Assembly (NCBI GenBank): GCA_019359315.1
Contig: JAHHHO010000018.1
Coordinates: 26,066 to 90,065 of the forward strand
Reading direction: 5' to 3'
Length of the DNA stretch: 64,000 nt
Source of the DNA: Myxacorys californica WJT36-NPBG1
GTDB taxonomy: Bacteria > Cyanobacteriota > Cyanobacteriia > Leptolyngbyales > Leptolyngbyaceae
Below are positions 34,625 through 43,344 of this stretch, piece after piece (position 1 is the first letter of the stretch; each line of letters opens with the position of its first letter). The position numbers and the translations under genes are program-made. Under the pieces are notes generated by a model. It was not told where the DNA came from. It did not search any database and saw only the letters and a program-made list of their open reading frames with translations.

Positions 34625-35521
34625 ATGCGATCAGCTCAACCGAGTTCCAAATTGCTAAGATTAGTCGGCTTAAGTGCCGCTGCACTGTCCTTTTCCGTGG
34701 GTCTATCTGCAACGATCGCGCAAACGCCTCCTACACCCCTTCCGATCAAGCCTGATGTACCCTATGTTCCCACTCCTCAGAATGTAGTCGATGCCATGCT
34801 AAAACTCGCCAACGTCAAATCAAACGATGTGGTGTACGATTTGGGTTCTGGCGATGGCAGATTAGTGCTGACTGCTGTGCAGCAGTTTGGTGCAACAGGC
34901 GTTGGCGTTGAAATCAATCCAGGATTAGTGCAGCGGAGTCAGGCGAGTGCGGCGAAGCTCGGAATTGCTACACGCGCAACATTTCTTCAGCAAGACCTCT
35001 TTCAAACCGACTTTCGCAACGCTTCGGTCGTGACCCTTTATCTCCTGCCTAAAATCAACGTCCAACTCCGTCCCAAATTGCTCAGTGACCTAAAACCAGG
35101 GTCGCGCGTCGTGTCTCACGCGTTTGGCATGGGGGACTGGAAGCCCGATCGCACCATTCTGGTCAATGACGGGGGGCGTCCCCGCAGCATTTACTATTGG
35201 GTTGTTCCAGCCAACGTGAGCGGCAATTGGAGCGGAACTATGACAACAAAAGCTGGGCAAGAACTACCTTATACCGTGCAGGTCAATCAAGCCTTTCAAG
35301 CCGTCAGAGCCACGGTAAAAGTAGGAGGGCAGACCATCAGCTTGCCGCAGGTTCAATTAGTCGGCGATCGCATTAGCTTACAACAACGTCAAAAGTTTAA
35401 TAATCAAGATGTCAACATTCAATTTAATGGCAAGATTGTCGGAAATACGCTGCAAGGAGTAGCAGAGATAAAAACACCAACGGCAACAGAACAGTACAAT
35501 TTAAGCGCAAAGCGGAGTTAA
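34625..35521 (+). CDS. Exported class I SAM-dependent methyltransferase-like protein
   Basis: 298 residues. A signal peptide (about 1-32, LLRLVGLSAAALSFSVGLSATIAQ) precedes a methyltransferase domain with motif I VVYDLGSGDGRLVLTA (about 73-88), the acidic motif II GVGVEINPG and a motif IV-like VVTLYLLPKIN. A C-terminal beta-rich extension (about 195-298) follows. Similar exported homologues exist in many bacteria, yet SAM is a cytosolic cofactor, so either the signal is an anchor that leaves the domain inside or the fold has another role. Substrate unknown. Confidence 0.75.
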   Translation: MRSAQPSSKLLRLVGLSAAALSFSVGLSATIAQTPPTPLPIKPDVPYVPTPQNVVDAMLKLANVKSNDVVYDLGSGDGRLVLTAVQQFGATGVGVEINPGLVQRSQASAAKLGIATRATFLQQDLFQTDFRNASVVTLYLLPKINVQLRPKLLSDLKPGSRVVSHAFGMGDWKPDRTILVNDGGRPRSIYYWVVPANVSGNWSGTMTTKAGQELPYTVQVNQAFQAVRATVKVGGQTISLPQVQLVGDRISLQQRQKFNNQDVNIQFNGKIVGNTLQGVAEIKTPTATEQYNLSAKRS

Positions 35522-35597
35522 ATATAGATTTGGATTGCACCGTAAATGTAGAAGCCTCTTTTATTCCACTGATGAGGAACGCATTCTTATATTGATG

Positions 35598-35631
35598 TGC
35601 GATCGCTCAATTCTTGCGATCGCATTTATTT
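35598..35631 (+). terminator. Intrinsic terminator built from two HIP1 sites
   Basis: TGCGATCGC (35598-35606) pairs with GCGATCGCA (35616-35624) around a 9-base loop, followed by TTTATTT. Both arms are HIP1 octamers. It ends the methyltransferase gene, ahead of the riboswitch. Confidence 0.75.
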
Positions 35632-35687
35632 ACAAGTGAGCGACTGAGATCATGATAGACTGACCTCTCGCAATCCTTTATTTGCAA

Positions 35688-35820
35688 CAAAGCGGTTCTG
35701 ATGGAAAGCAGCCATCAGAAGTAAAGGGGAAAGTGCAGTGTGAGTCTGCCGCTGTCCCGCAACTGTGAGTCACAGTAGGATTTAAGATTCCAACTTTGAT
35801 CAGTCAGAATACCCGCCGCT
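35688..35820 (+). promoter_or_regulatory. Cobalamin riboswitch
   Basis: The conserved cobalamin (B12-box) elements are present in order: a GGTTCTGATGG / CCATCAGAA helix, AAAGGGGAA, GTGTGAGTCTGCCGCTGTCCCGC split around its loop, AACTGTGA, and the closing CAGTCAGAATACCCGCC. It lies in the leader of the HupE/UreJ gene, whose start codon is about 40 bases further on. It should lower expression when adenosylcobalamin or a related cobalamin is plentiful. Confidence 0.9.
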
Positions 35821-35856
35821 TTGGGTCTACGTCCTTTACTCATCTGCGAGGTATAG

Positions 35857-36495
35857 ATGAATCAACAGAAATTAAATCCAGTCGCTATTGTTCAAGTCAG
35901 CACCCTTGCAGGGTGCGGCTGGTTGGCGACGCTTCAGCCAGCGGCAGCCCACCATTTGATGGATGGCAAAATGCCGTCTAGTGGATGGGAAGGATTTCTG
36001 TCGGGATTGGCGCACCCCGTTATTGGGCTAGATCATTTGGCGTCTATTGTTGCAATCGGATTACTATCTACCCTCTATTCTCGCGGTTGGCGTCTGCCTA
36101 TTTTCTTTCTGATTTCCGCAATGATGGGCACAGGTGTTCATCTCTTAAATTTAAATTTGCCTGCAACAGAAAGTGTGATTGCTCTTTCGGTCATTGCATT
36201 CGGAGCAATTTTAGTGCTGGGCAAACGGTTTAGTTTTGCTAGTTTAGCCAGCCTATTTGCGATCGCAGGACTGTTTCATGGCTATGCTTACGGAGAAGCC
36301 ATTGTTGGTGCAGAAGCGTCGTCTGTGGTGGCTTACTTAATTGGGTTTACCATGATTCAAGCTGCGATTGCCCTTCTCACTTACAAGCTGAGTTCTGGAT
36401 CGGGTCAAAAAGCATCTGTCTTAAATCGCTCCTTTGGCTTGATTGCCTGCATCGTCGGAGCTATCTTTCTAGCAACTTCGCTTCACTTTGCTTGA
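35857..36495 (+). CDS. HupE/UreJ family metal transporter under B12 riboswitch control
   Basis: A 212-residue protein with about six membrane helices. The N-terminal HHLMDGKMP segment and the HPVIGLDHLASIVAIGLLS motif are the HupE/UreJ hallmark (metal-contacting His and Asp), and a second His lies in GLFHGYAYGEAI. HupE/UreJ proteins move nickel or cobalt. A cobalamin riboswitch directly upstream points to cobalt uptake for B12 synthesis. The gene is monocistronic, with short gaps on both sides. Confidence 0.88.
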   Translation: MNQQKLNPVAIVQVSTLAGCGWLATLQPAAAHHLMDGKMPSSGWEGFLSGLAHPVIGLDHLASIVAIGLLSTLYSRGWRLPIFFLISAMMGTGVHLLNLNLPATESVIALSVIAFGAILVLGKRFSFASLASLFAIAGLFHGYAYGEAIVGAEASSVVAYLIGFTMIQAAIALLTYKLSSGSGQKASVLNRSFGLIACIVGAIFLATSLHFA

Positions 36496-36537
36496 TCACA
36501 TTCGCTTAATTTCAATTCGATGACTTTAGAGAGGAGA

Positions 36538-36864
36538 TCACACCGACCGATCTCCTCTTTTATGTTTGGCTTCAACCTGATCAGGAAACGTTCGTCCTTG
36601 CTGTCTCAATTCATTATCCAGATAAAGCCAATAGAGAATCTCTTCAGCACGATTTCGCTCTTGGTCGATTGTCCTAAGATGACGCTGCACCGCTTCGTAT
36701 TGCTCTGGCGTAGACTGCTGAAAGGTTTGCTCAAACTGAGTTCGGTGTCGCTCCTGAATCAAGCGGAACAGAAAGGCATACTCATTGCGATCGGGATCTT
36801 CTAGCATCCAGTGATCATCAATCACCTGCAAAAGCTCTTTTCTGGAAACGTATTGTCCGTTCAC
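36538..36864 (-). CDS. Conserved hypothetical protein
   Basis: A 108-residue, charged, mostly helical protein (NGQYVSRKELLQVIDDHWML start; long helix through QERNRAEEILYWLYLDNELRQQG). No signal peptide, membrane segment or known motif is visible. It converges with the HupE gene. I favour this strand over the opposite frame because its composition is that of a normal soluble protein. Function unknown. Confidence 0.6.
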   Translation of the reverse strand: MNGQYVSRKELLQVIDDHWMLEDPDRNEYAFLFRLIQERHRTQFEQTFQQSTPEQYEAVQRHLRTIDQERNRAEEILYWLYLDNELRQQGRTFPDQVEAKHKRGDRSV

Positions 36865-37150
36865 CTCAACCTTGCCTAGCTCAAATTGTTATGAAATTCC
36901 CACGTAGTCTAGCAGCATTTTACCCGCTTATTCTTTTAGGTTAGCAATTTCATATCGCCAAATAGCAGCTTAGCCTGCAGTTTGGCGATTCATGAACCAA
37001 AAAGTAGCTTTATTTGAACCCCTTATTTATTTGAAATGCGAGATTTTTTAATATAGAGAATTGCAAAATTAGAAGCGCATCTTAACCGGGATCTAGTAAC
37101 TTAGGAAATCTAGGATACAACTAGAATTTGAGTTTGACTGTATAGTAAAA

Positions 37151-37591
37151 ATGAAAATTCATCTTGAGCGCACCTTAGCGACTTGCCCTAAAAAACTACT
37201 ATGTACAACTTGCGGTCAACTCTTTGAAGCAGGAAAACTTCGCGCTCTTCTCTACAGCGATCACGGACTGCTGCAAGGAGATGTTTGTCACGACTGTATT
37301 AAACTTAAATCCTCCGAAATTCGGAACCAGATGCGCGATCGCGCCAGCCTTCTCCTCCAGCAACCTTGCGAGTCAGATTGCAGACCGACTGCCCATGAAC
37401 GCGCTTTAGAACTTTTAGAAGTCGCTCAGGAAGAGGTAAAATTTCCCACGTTTTACCACTGGTGGTTTAAAAAACTTACGGTGATTTCAGAAGAATCTCA
37501 AGAACTAGAAGCTGCTCGGCTGGGATTAAAGGGCTGCTATGGCGAAGAGCGATCGCGCTTGCAAAAAATGCTAGAAGACGATCGCGAATAG
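37151..37591 (+). CDS. Hypothetical protein with zinc-ribbon-like cysteines
   Basis: 146 residues. Two CxxC pairs (CTTCG near residue 18 and CHDC near 47) are spaced like a zinc ribbon, followed by a helical region and a cluster HWWFKKLTV in the centre. The C-terminus is helical and charged. It stands alone between small genes; I know no characterised homologue. The preceding 286 bases (36865-37150) are AT-rich and probably hold its promoter. Confidence 0.6.
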   Translation: MKIHLERTLATCPKKLLCTTCGQLFEAGKLRALLYSDHGLLQGDVCHDCIKLKSSEIRNQMRDRASLLLQQPCESDCRPTAHERALELLEVAQEEVKFPTFYHWWFKKLTVISEESQELEAARLGLKGCYGEERSRLQKMLEDDRE

Positions 37592-37625
37592 GGGTGTCTG
37601 ACAGAGCCGCTTTATCTGCGCTAGG

Positions 37626-38993
37626 GTGGAAGTAATTTTTCTAAGGTTGGTCGGTGCGCCCGTGTTACTTCAACGAATCTCCACACAGCTTGGTTTAATT
37701 GCCGTCTTGCTCGTGCCTTTAGCTAGCTGCTCCGGTCCAGCAGGCAAGTCCCTTCAAGATACCTTTGCTGCCGATCCTAGACTCAACAGCAGCCCCAGCC
37801 CGCTTGATGCAAGCAACTCGCAGCCCACTCCAGCGTCGCAGGTTCAGCTTCCGCCCAAGTTTCCCGTTGAGGTTCCGACCTATCCCAACGCAACACTGGT
37901 TGAAGCCACTTCCACAGGCGAGTTTCCCCTCGAACAAAGTGCTGAGTTACTGACGCGATGGACAACAGAAGATAGCCGAGATCGCGTCAGCACCTTCTAC
38001 CGCGATCAACTCCAGAAAAATGGCTGGAAGCTGAATCAGCAACCTACAGAACAAAATCAAGGCAACTTTGAGGCAAGTCGGGACGGACTTCAAATTGCGG
38101 TCGGAGTGCAACCAAACGCTCAAGCAGGAACCAGGATTAGCATTGAAACTAAACCTTCTGACGCCCAAGCCGCTCAGTCCCCTGCATCCTCAAATCCTCA
38201 ACCCGGCGACCCTGAGTTTGTAGGCCCGATTCCACCAGACAGCACTGCGTCATCAGCCTCATCTGCCTCCCCCGATAGCGCCCAAACACAAGCGTTTGCT
38301 GATTTAAACAAAGCGCCTCAACAGTTGCGTTCCTACATCAGCGATCTCGCGCAGCTTGGAGCTCTCACGCCGTCTAGTTCATCTAATTCATCTAATTCAA
38401 AAGAGAAGAATTCTGCCAAAACGTTCGAGCCAAATAAGACCATCACGCGTGGAGAGTATGCCCGCTGGCTTGTCGCGACGAACAATCGGGTCTATGCCGA
38501 TCGTCCAGCTAGGCAAATTCGGCTCGGCGTTGAAACTGCCCAGCCTGCATTCAAAGATGTTTCTGCTAAAAATCCGAATTTTGCGGCGATTCAAGGACTT
38601 GCGGAAGCTGGGTTGATTCCGAGTTCTCTCTCAGGCGATAGTACTGCCGTCTTATTTCGTCCCAATGCCCCGCTTAGCCGCGAAGAGTTAATTCTTTGGA
38701 AAATTCCAGTTGATATGAGACAGGCGTTGCCGACCGCTACCCTAGATGCAGTCAAACAAACGTGGGGATTTCAAGATGCAGGGCGAATTGACTCTAGAGC
38801 TTTGCGAGCTGTGTTAGCCGACTACCAAAACGGGGATCAAGCCAACATTCGCAGAGCCTTCGGCTACACGACCCTATTTCAACCCAAGCGCCCAGTCACC
38901 CGGGCAGAAGCGGCGGCGGTGCTGTGGTATTTCGGCTTCCAGGGAGACGGCGTCTCCGCACAAGACGTGCTGAAAGGAAACCTAAAAGCCTAA
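37626..38993 (+). CDS. Lipoprotein with S-layer homology (SLH) domains
   Basis: Up to 455 residues. No ATG begins the frame; GTG at 37626 or GTG at 37662 are the candidates, the second giving a compact lipoprotein signal (LLQRISTQLGLIAVLLVPLASC, lipobox LASC). A Pro/Ser/Gln-rich stretch is followed by a small folded domain (about 75-180), another Ser/Pro linker, then SLH-type repeats: TITRGEYARWLVATNN, FKDVSAKNPNFAAIQGLAEAGLIPS and RPVTRAEAAAVLWYFG. SLH domains tie proteins to the cell wall. Role beyond envelope attachment unknown. Confidence 0.82.
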   Translation: MEVIFLRLVGAPVLLQRISTQLGLIAVLLVPLASCSGPAGKSLQDTFAADPRLNSSPSPLDASNSQPTPASQVQLPPKFPVEVPTYPNATLVEATSTGEFPLEQSAELLTRWTTEDSRDRVSTFYRDQLQKNGWKLNQQPTEQNQGNFEASRDGLQIAVGVQPNAQAGTRISIETKPSDAQAAQSPASSNPQPGDPEFVGPIPPDSTASSASSASPDSAQTQAFADLNKAPQQLRSYISDLAQLGALTPSSSSNSSNSKEKNSAKTFEPNKTITRGEYARWLVATNNRVYADRPARQIRLGVETAQPAFKDVSAKNPNFAAIQGLAEAGLIPSSLSGDSTAVLFRPNAPLSREELILWKIPVDMRQALPTATLDAVKQTWGFQDAGRIDSRALRAVLADYQNGDQANIRRAFGYTTLFQPKRPVTRAEAAAVLWYFGFQGDGVSAQDVLKGNLKA

Positions 38994-39123
38994 AAATACG
39001 TGGAGAATGGATGTCGTTGTTTCTAACGGATTGCATTGGTGAAGACTGACAGAAGCATCCTCTCGCTACAAGCACTTCAACAAGCACTTATGCGGGCTAT
39101 GCTTTCGTTCCTTCACCTACTCC

Positions 39124-40071
39124 ATGATGGATCTAAGCGTTGCAATCTGTACCTACAATGGTGAATCTCGCATTGGTAAAGTGTTGGACTGCCTTCGATC
39201 GCAGGTCACCCCAACCTCAATGTCTTGGGAAGTGATTGTTGTCGATAACAACAGCACTGATGGTACACAGCAAGTGATTGAGGCGTGTCAACGTCAGTGG
39301 CAGCGCTCTCCTCTAAGGTACGTATTTGAGCCAGAGCAGGGATTGGCACTGGCGCGATCGCGGGCAGTTCAAGCGGCGTCTGGAATATTCGTCTGTTTTC
39401 TCGATGACGACACGTTACCTGCCGAGGATTGGGTTGCTCAAGTGTACCAATTTGGAAACAGCCATCCCAAAATTGGCGCATTTGGAGGACAAATTCACGG
39501 CAACTACGAGGTTGAACCGCCACCTGAGATTAAGAAAATCGCCGTCTTTTTAGCCGTGATCGAGCGAGGCTCGAAGCCGTATCGCTACGAACCCCAGGCA
39601 CGGATGCTGCCTCCCGGAGCTGGGCTGGTGATTCGGCGTCAGGCTTGGCTAGAGGCAGTGCCAGAAAAGCCCATTTTGTTAGGTCGAGTCGCAGGCGCGA
39701 TGCTGGCAAGTGAAGATATTGAAGCCTTAGCTCACATTCAGCAGGCGGGCTGGGAGATCTGGTATAACCCTGAGATGCACCTCTATCATCAGATTCCGAG
39801 ATGGCGCTTGGAGAAAGATTACTTGTTTTCTCTAATTCGAGGCATTGGGTTTGCCCGAACTCATATTCGGATGGTGCGGCTCCGTCCATGGCAACGTCCT
39901 TTGTTTTTGCCGCTTTATTTAGTTAATGATCTCAAAAGAGTTATTTTGCATGTATTCAAGTACCGCACCTTGATTCAAACGGATTTGGCGATCGGGTGCG
40001 AGATGCAGTTGTTAGTCAGCAGCTTACTGAGCCCATTCTATTTATGGCTCCATGCGCTTCGTTTGAAGTGA
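39124..40071 (+). CDS. Family 2 glycosyltransferase
   Basis: A 315-residue GT-A enzyme. The nucleotide-binding start is DLSVAICTYNGESRIGKVLDCL; VIVVDNNSTDGTQQ and the DxD-type FLDDDTLPAEDW follow. The acceptor region contains PPGAGLVIRR and ASEDIEALAHIQQAGWEIWYNP (ED catalytic pair). A C-terminal hydrophobic region may attach it to the membrane. It lies 8 bases before another glycosyltransferase gene on the same strand, so both probably build one polysaccharide. Sugar unknown. Confidence 0.88.
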   Translation: MMDLSVAICTYNGESRIGKVLDCLRSQVTPTSMSWEVIVVDNNSTDGTQQVIEACQRQWQRSPLRYVFEPEQGLALARSRAVQAASGIFVCFLDDDTLPAEDWVAQVYQFGNSHPKIGAFGGQIHGNYEVEPPPEIKKIAVFLAVIERGSKPYRYEPQARMLPPGAGLVIRRQAWLEAVPEKPILLGRVAGAMLASEDIEALAHIQQAGWEIWYNPEMHLYHQIPRWRLEKDYLFSLIRGIGFARTHIRMVRLRPWQRPLFLPLYLVNDLKRVILHVFKYRTLIQTDLAIGCEMQLLVSSLLSPFYLWLHALRLK

Positions 40072-40079
40072 TATCTGCA

Positions 40080-41183
40080 ATGAAATTATTAATCCAACAC
40101 ACGCACCGCGATGGAGAAATTGCGGGCGTTTTAACCTATGTCCGGGCGATTGAACCTGCATTAAACCTGCGGAGTGTAGAAACTCAAGTCATTTCGACTA
40201 AAACCGCGTCGATCTGGCAGTGGATCAACGCGATCGCAAACGCTGATTTGATTCACATGAATTCTAATCATTTAGGATTTGCTTTACTATGCAAGCTGTT
40301 AGGTAAAAAAATTATTATCAAATATCACTATTTATTCTATTCGTCTATTCATTCTAATTATGAAAAGATGCCATTTTTAAAACGGCTTCAAACAGAACTA
40401 ATTCAGACCTTACCTAAAGCAAACTATCCTCTCAAATGGAAACTTTATACGTTCATTAAATGGGCAAGATTTGGAGTTCGGTTTCTAACAGCATTGCTTG
40501 CCGATCGCCACACGGCTTGTAGTCAGTTTCTAGCAGAATCACACAGTTTTCCCTGGACTGTTTCTACGTTATTTAATCCGATTTCCGTTCCGTTAGATCA
40601 GTCTACAAAGACAGTAAATAGCTTAGTTCACCCCTACATCTTTACTTACGTCGGTCGAGTGTATGGAGATAAAGGAATTGATTTGTTGGTCAAAGCAGCT
40701 AAGCTTTTACAAGATTGGGGTTACCAGTTTCAAGTCTGGATTATAGGAGATGGAAGTTCTAGCGATGAGCTGAAATCATTAGCCGATGAATTACTAGTTC
40801 GTGATCGCATCGAGTTTTTAGGCAGTCGCGATCGTCAGGAGATTCTTCATCTAGTTCGATCCTCTCTAGCGCTCGTTGTTCCATCTCGCTGGCAAGAGCC
40901 TGCGGGCTATGTCACGTTAGAAGCATCGAGTGTTCAAACGTGTTCGATCGTGGCAAAGGTTGGAGGTTTACCCGAAATGGCAAGCCCATATAATCTGATG
41001 TTTGAACGGGAAGATATTGAAGGATTAGCAAGGGCAATGAAAGCGTGTCTAGACAATCCAACTGAGGCCATTGAACGAGGACAAAAGGCAAATCAATACG
41101 TAATAGATCACTTCTCATCCGATAGAATCACGGCTCAACTCCTCGAACTTTGCTACGACTTAAACCCTTTCGCTACTCATTAA
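40080..41183 (+). CDS. Family 4 (GT1-type) glycosyltransferase
   Basis: A 367-residue GT-B enzyme from the ATG at 40080 (MKLLIQHTHRDGEIAGVLTYVRAIEP). The C-terminal domain shows FTYVGRVYGDKGIDLLVKAAKLL, VWIIGDGSSSDELKSLA, EFLGSRDRQEI and the donor-binding ALVVPSRWQEPAGYVTLEAS with the E-x7-E pattern. Codon use is more AT-rich than in neighbours between about 40280 and 40640. It converges with NAD kinase only 9 bases away. Donor and acceptor unknown. Confidence 0.88.
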   Translation: MKLLIQHTHRDGEIAGVLTYVRAIEPALNLRSVETQVISTKTASIWQWINAIANADLIHMNSNHLGFALLCKLLGKKIIIKYHYLFYSSIHSNYEKMPFLKRLQTELIQTLPKANYPLKWKLYTFIKWARFGVRFLTALLADRHTACSQFLAESHSFPWTVSTLFNPISVPLDQSTKTVNSLVHPYIFTYVGRVYGDKGIDLLVKAAKLLQDWGYQFQVWIIGDGSSSDELKSLADELLVRDRIEFLGSRDRQEILHLVRSSLALVVPSRWQEPAGYVTLEASSVQTCSIVAKVGGLPEMASPYNLMFEREDIEGLARAMKACLDNPTEAIERGQKANQYVIDHFSSDRITAQLLELCYDLNPFATH

Positions 41184-41192
41184 TTTCTATCA

Positions 41193-42110
41193 TCAATTTC
41201 TGAAATGGTTGCCGTACTGAATTCGTGCCCCTGCCCACTGCAATTTCTCGCGTAGCGTTTGATAATACGAGTAATCTTCTCTCAAAATAATAAATTGAGC
41301 GTCATACTCTGCCATCCGAATATCAACTCGCTGTCCGGGCCACATTGAGGTCGCTAGCACTCCATCCATCCAAAGCTTGGTACTCAAGTCTGGATCAGCC
41401 AACGCCCAAATGCTGACCACAGAACCGGGTGGAATGACGATTGGGCGACTCGATAAACTCAGGGGGCAAATGGGCGTAATTGCGATCGCTTCCATCCCCG
41501 GATGAATAATTGGCCCATTCGCGGCCACTGTGTAACACGTCGAGCCGGTCGGAGTCGCCACAATCAAGCCATCGCCTTGATATTGATCCACCACTGCACC
41601 GTCAATTTCCATTTCTAAAATTGAGGTGATCATCCGATCCGCAGAAGCAGGTTTGATGCACATCTCATTGAGGGCGAGATAGCGATCGCTTACGGCCTCC
41701 AAATTCGTTCGATTGCCTTCATGCACTGCTGCCTGCAGCATCATCCGACGCTGCACCGCAAATCGATCTTCTGCTAAGCGATCCCAAACCGTGTCGCTGT
41801 CAAAATCATCGGGTGACTCGGTGAGAAATCCCAAATGTCCACCCACATTCACCGCCAATATCGGAATTCGATCCGCCGCTAAATTTCTTGCCGCAGAGAG
41901 CGCGGTTCCATCGCCGCCTAGTACGATCGCTAAATCAATCGGTTGCGTCACCGATGCCAGAAACACAGGATAAGGATTATCTTTCGGGCCGCTTGGACCT
42001 AACAGCACTCGACAGCCCCGATGTTCTAGCGCTTGGACACACTTCTCTGCCCAACGCTTACTCATCAGGTCGCCTGCCTTGTGAATAATAATGACTTGCT
42101 TTAACTGCAC
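41193..42110 (-). CDS. nadK: NAD(+) kinase
   Basis: A 305-residue enzyme making NADP from NAD with ATP. Key motifs: AIVLGGDGTALSAAR (GGDGT), NVGGHLGFLTE, the NE-x-short segment LALNEMCIKPA and GDGLIVATPTGSTCYTVAANGPIIHPG with the metal/substrate loop. Cyanobacteria commonly carry two nadK paralogues; this looks like the longer form. It is on the same strand as the ndh cluster but separated by about 250 bases containing a terminator-like hairpin. Confidence 0.95.
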   Translation of the reverse strand: MQLKQVIIIHKAGDLMSKRWAEKCVQALEHRGCRVLLGPSGPKDNPYPVFLASVTQPIDLAIVLGGDGTALSAARNLAADRIPILAVNVGGHLGFLTESPDDFDSDTVWDRLAEDRFAVQRRMMLQAAVHEGNRTNLEAVSDRYLALNEMCIKPASADRMITSILEMEIDGAVVDQYQGDGLIVATPTGSTCYTVAANGPIIHPGMEAIAITPICPLSLSSRPIVIPPGSVVSIWALADPDLSTKLWMDGVLATSMWPGQRVDIRMAEYDAQFIILREDYSYYQTLREKLQWAGARIQYGNHFRN

Positions 42111-42295
42111 AACGCCAGCATCAGAAGGACTTCAAGTTGTTATACCATCTAGAACTCTAGGTTGATTCGTTTCTCGCGAATCAATTATGAAGGAGGTGGA
42201 GAGTTTTGTTGCAACTGTTGCCCGCTTTCGAGCGACGACCTCGTTAGGTTCATTACTAGCACGCTTCACCTAGCCACACGTCAGTAGACACCCAA

Positions 42296-42324
42296 AAGCA
42301 AGGGGTGCATTAGGCTGCACCCCC
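42296..42324 (-). terminator. Terminator-like hairpin at the end of the ndh cluster
   Basis: GGGGTGCA (42302-42309) pairs with TGCACCCC (42316-42323), with a 6-base loop. On the minus strand it is followed by a short T-rich stretch (TTGCTTTTGG). It lies about 40 bases past the ndhE stop. The rest of the 42111-42363 gap shows nothing else. Confidence 0.6.
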
Positions 42325-42363
42325 GCGTAAATATAGGAGTCGTTGAATCGGAGTAGAATTTTT

Positions 42364-42669
42364 CTACCACTTGAGTAAGTTAAATTGCTCCATATCCACC
42401 GTGTCGCGATTTCGGTAAATAGCCAGCACGATCGCCAGTCCAACGGCAGCTTCAGCGGCTGCGATCGCAATCACAAATACCGTAAAAATTTGACCTTTGA
42501 TCGTTTGCGGATCGAGATAGTTAGAAAATGCCATCAAGTTCAAATTCACGGCATTCAGCATCAGTTCGATCGACATCAACACCCGCACTGCATTGCGGCT
42601 ATTCACTAAGCCATAAATGCCAATGCAGAACAACGCCGCCGCTACAAGAAGAAAATACTGGAGTTGCAT
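42364..42669 (-). CDS. ndhE: NAD(P)H-quinone oxidoreductase subunit 4L
   Basis: A 101-residue, three-helix membrane subunit (NuoK family) of the NDH-1 complex. The start [46 protein letters not shown] includes the conserved membrane Glu of helix II; the second conserved Glu is in [12 protein letters not shown]. It is the last gene of the ndhA-I-G-E cluster, 12 bases after ndhG. NDH-1 transfers electrons from ferredoxin to plastoquinone and pumps protons in the thylakoid membrane. Confidence 0.96.
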   Translation of the reverse strand: MQLQYFLLVAAALFCIGIYGLVNSRNAVRVLMSIELMLNAVNLNLMAFSNYLDPQTIKGQIFTVFVIAIAAAEAAVGLAIVLAIYRNRDTVDMEQFNLLKW

Positions 42670-42681
42670 ATTAACCTACCC

Positions 42682-43293
42682 TTATTTCACCGTTTCATTA
42701 CGACCTGACGGAACTAACTCACGAGGTCGCTCTGGCAACTTCAACGCCTCCGCTTGCGCCTTCTCGAAATCATCATCAGGCAGAAACTCGCGACGAGCAA
42801 GCACAACCGCGCCAATCAACGCCATCAGCAGCAAGATCGAAGCCAACTCGAAGGGCAACAAGAAATCACTGAAGAAGTGCAAACCAATTACCACAACTGA
42901 CGCATTTCCAGCTGGAGTCGCGGTGGAAATCGCCCACGGGGTGGAAAGCACCATCGTACTGAGGAGGGCAAAAATACCCGCGCAAACCGCTGCTGTTGCC
43001 GCCTTACGAATCCAGGCCCTCGGCACAGGCTGAAACTCTTGTCGCTTGTTGACCAGCATGATCGCAAACAGAATCAGGACGTTGACCGCGCCAACGTAGA
43101 TTAAGACTTGCGCGGCGGCAATAAAATCTGCGTTCAGCAGTAAATAAATCCCTGCGATGCTGATGAAGACACCGCCTAACAGAAAGGCGGAATACACAAT
43201 GCTGTCAAGTAGCACCACCCCGATCGCGGCTCCTAACATCATCACTGACAGGATACCAAACGATACAATCTGAACTCCTTCCGCTAAATTCAC
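42682..43293 (-). CDS. ndhG: NAD(P)H-quinone oxidoreductase subunit 6
   Basis: A 203-residue NuoJ-family membrane subunit with five helices, beginning [43 protein letters not shown]. The [33 protein letters not shown]-like region (about 50-80) is the diagnostic NuoJ segment. A cytosolic C-terminal tail (about 170-203) is charged. It is in the usual place between ndhI and ndhE. Confidence 0.96.
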   Translation of the reverse strand: [203 protein letters not shown]

Positions 43294-43317
43294 GCTCTTC
43301 TCTCCAAATACAGGGGC

Positions 43318-43338
43318 AGACGACCCCTTAGGTCGTCT
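43318..43338 (-). repeat. Palindromic element between ndhI and ndhG
   Basis: AGACGACC (43318-43325) and GGTCGTCT (43331-43338) form a perfect 8-bp stem with a 5-base loop in the 51-base gap between ndhI and ndhG. Extended with the flanking GTAGAGACG-like bases on the minus strand, it resembles the dispersed GTAGAGACG...CGTCTCTAC palindromes of cyanobacterial genomes. In the transcript it would form an intercistronic hairpin. Confidence 0.6.
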
Positions 43339-43344
43339 CTACGA

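Noticed and set aside
36520..36804. 94-codon plus-strand ORF
   Set aside because: It is antisense to a minus-strand frame with better protein composition and starts without a clear ribosome site.
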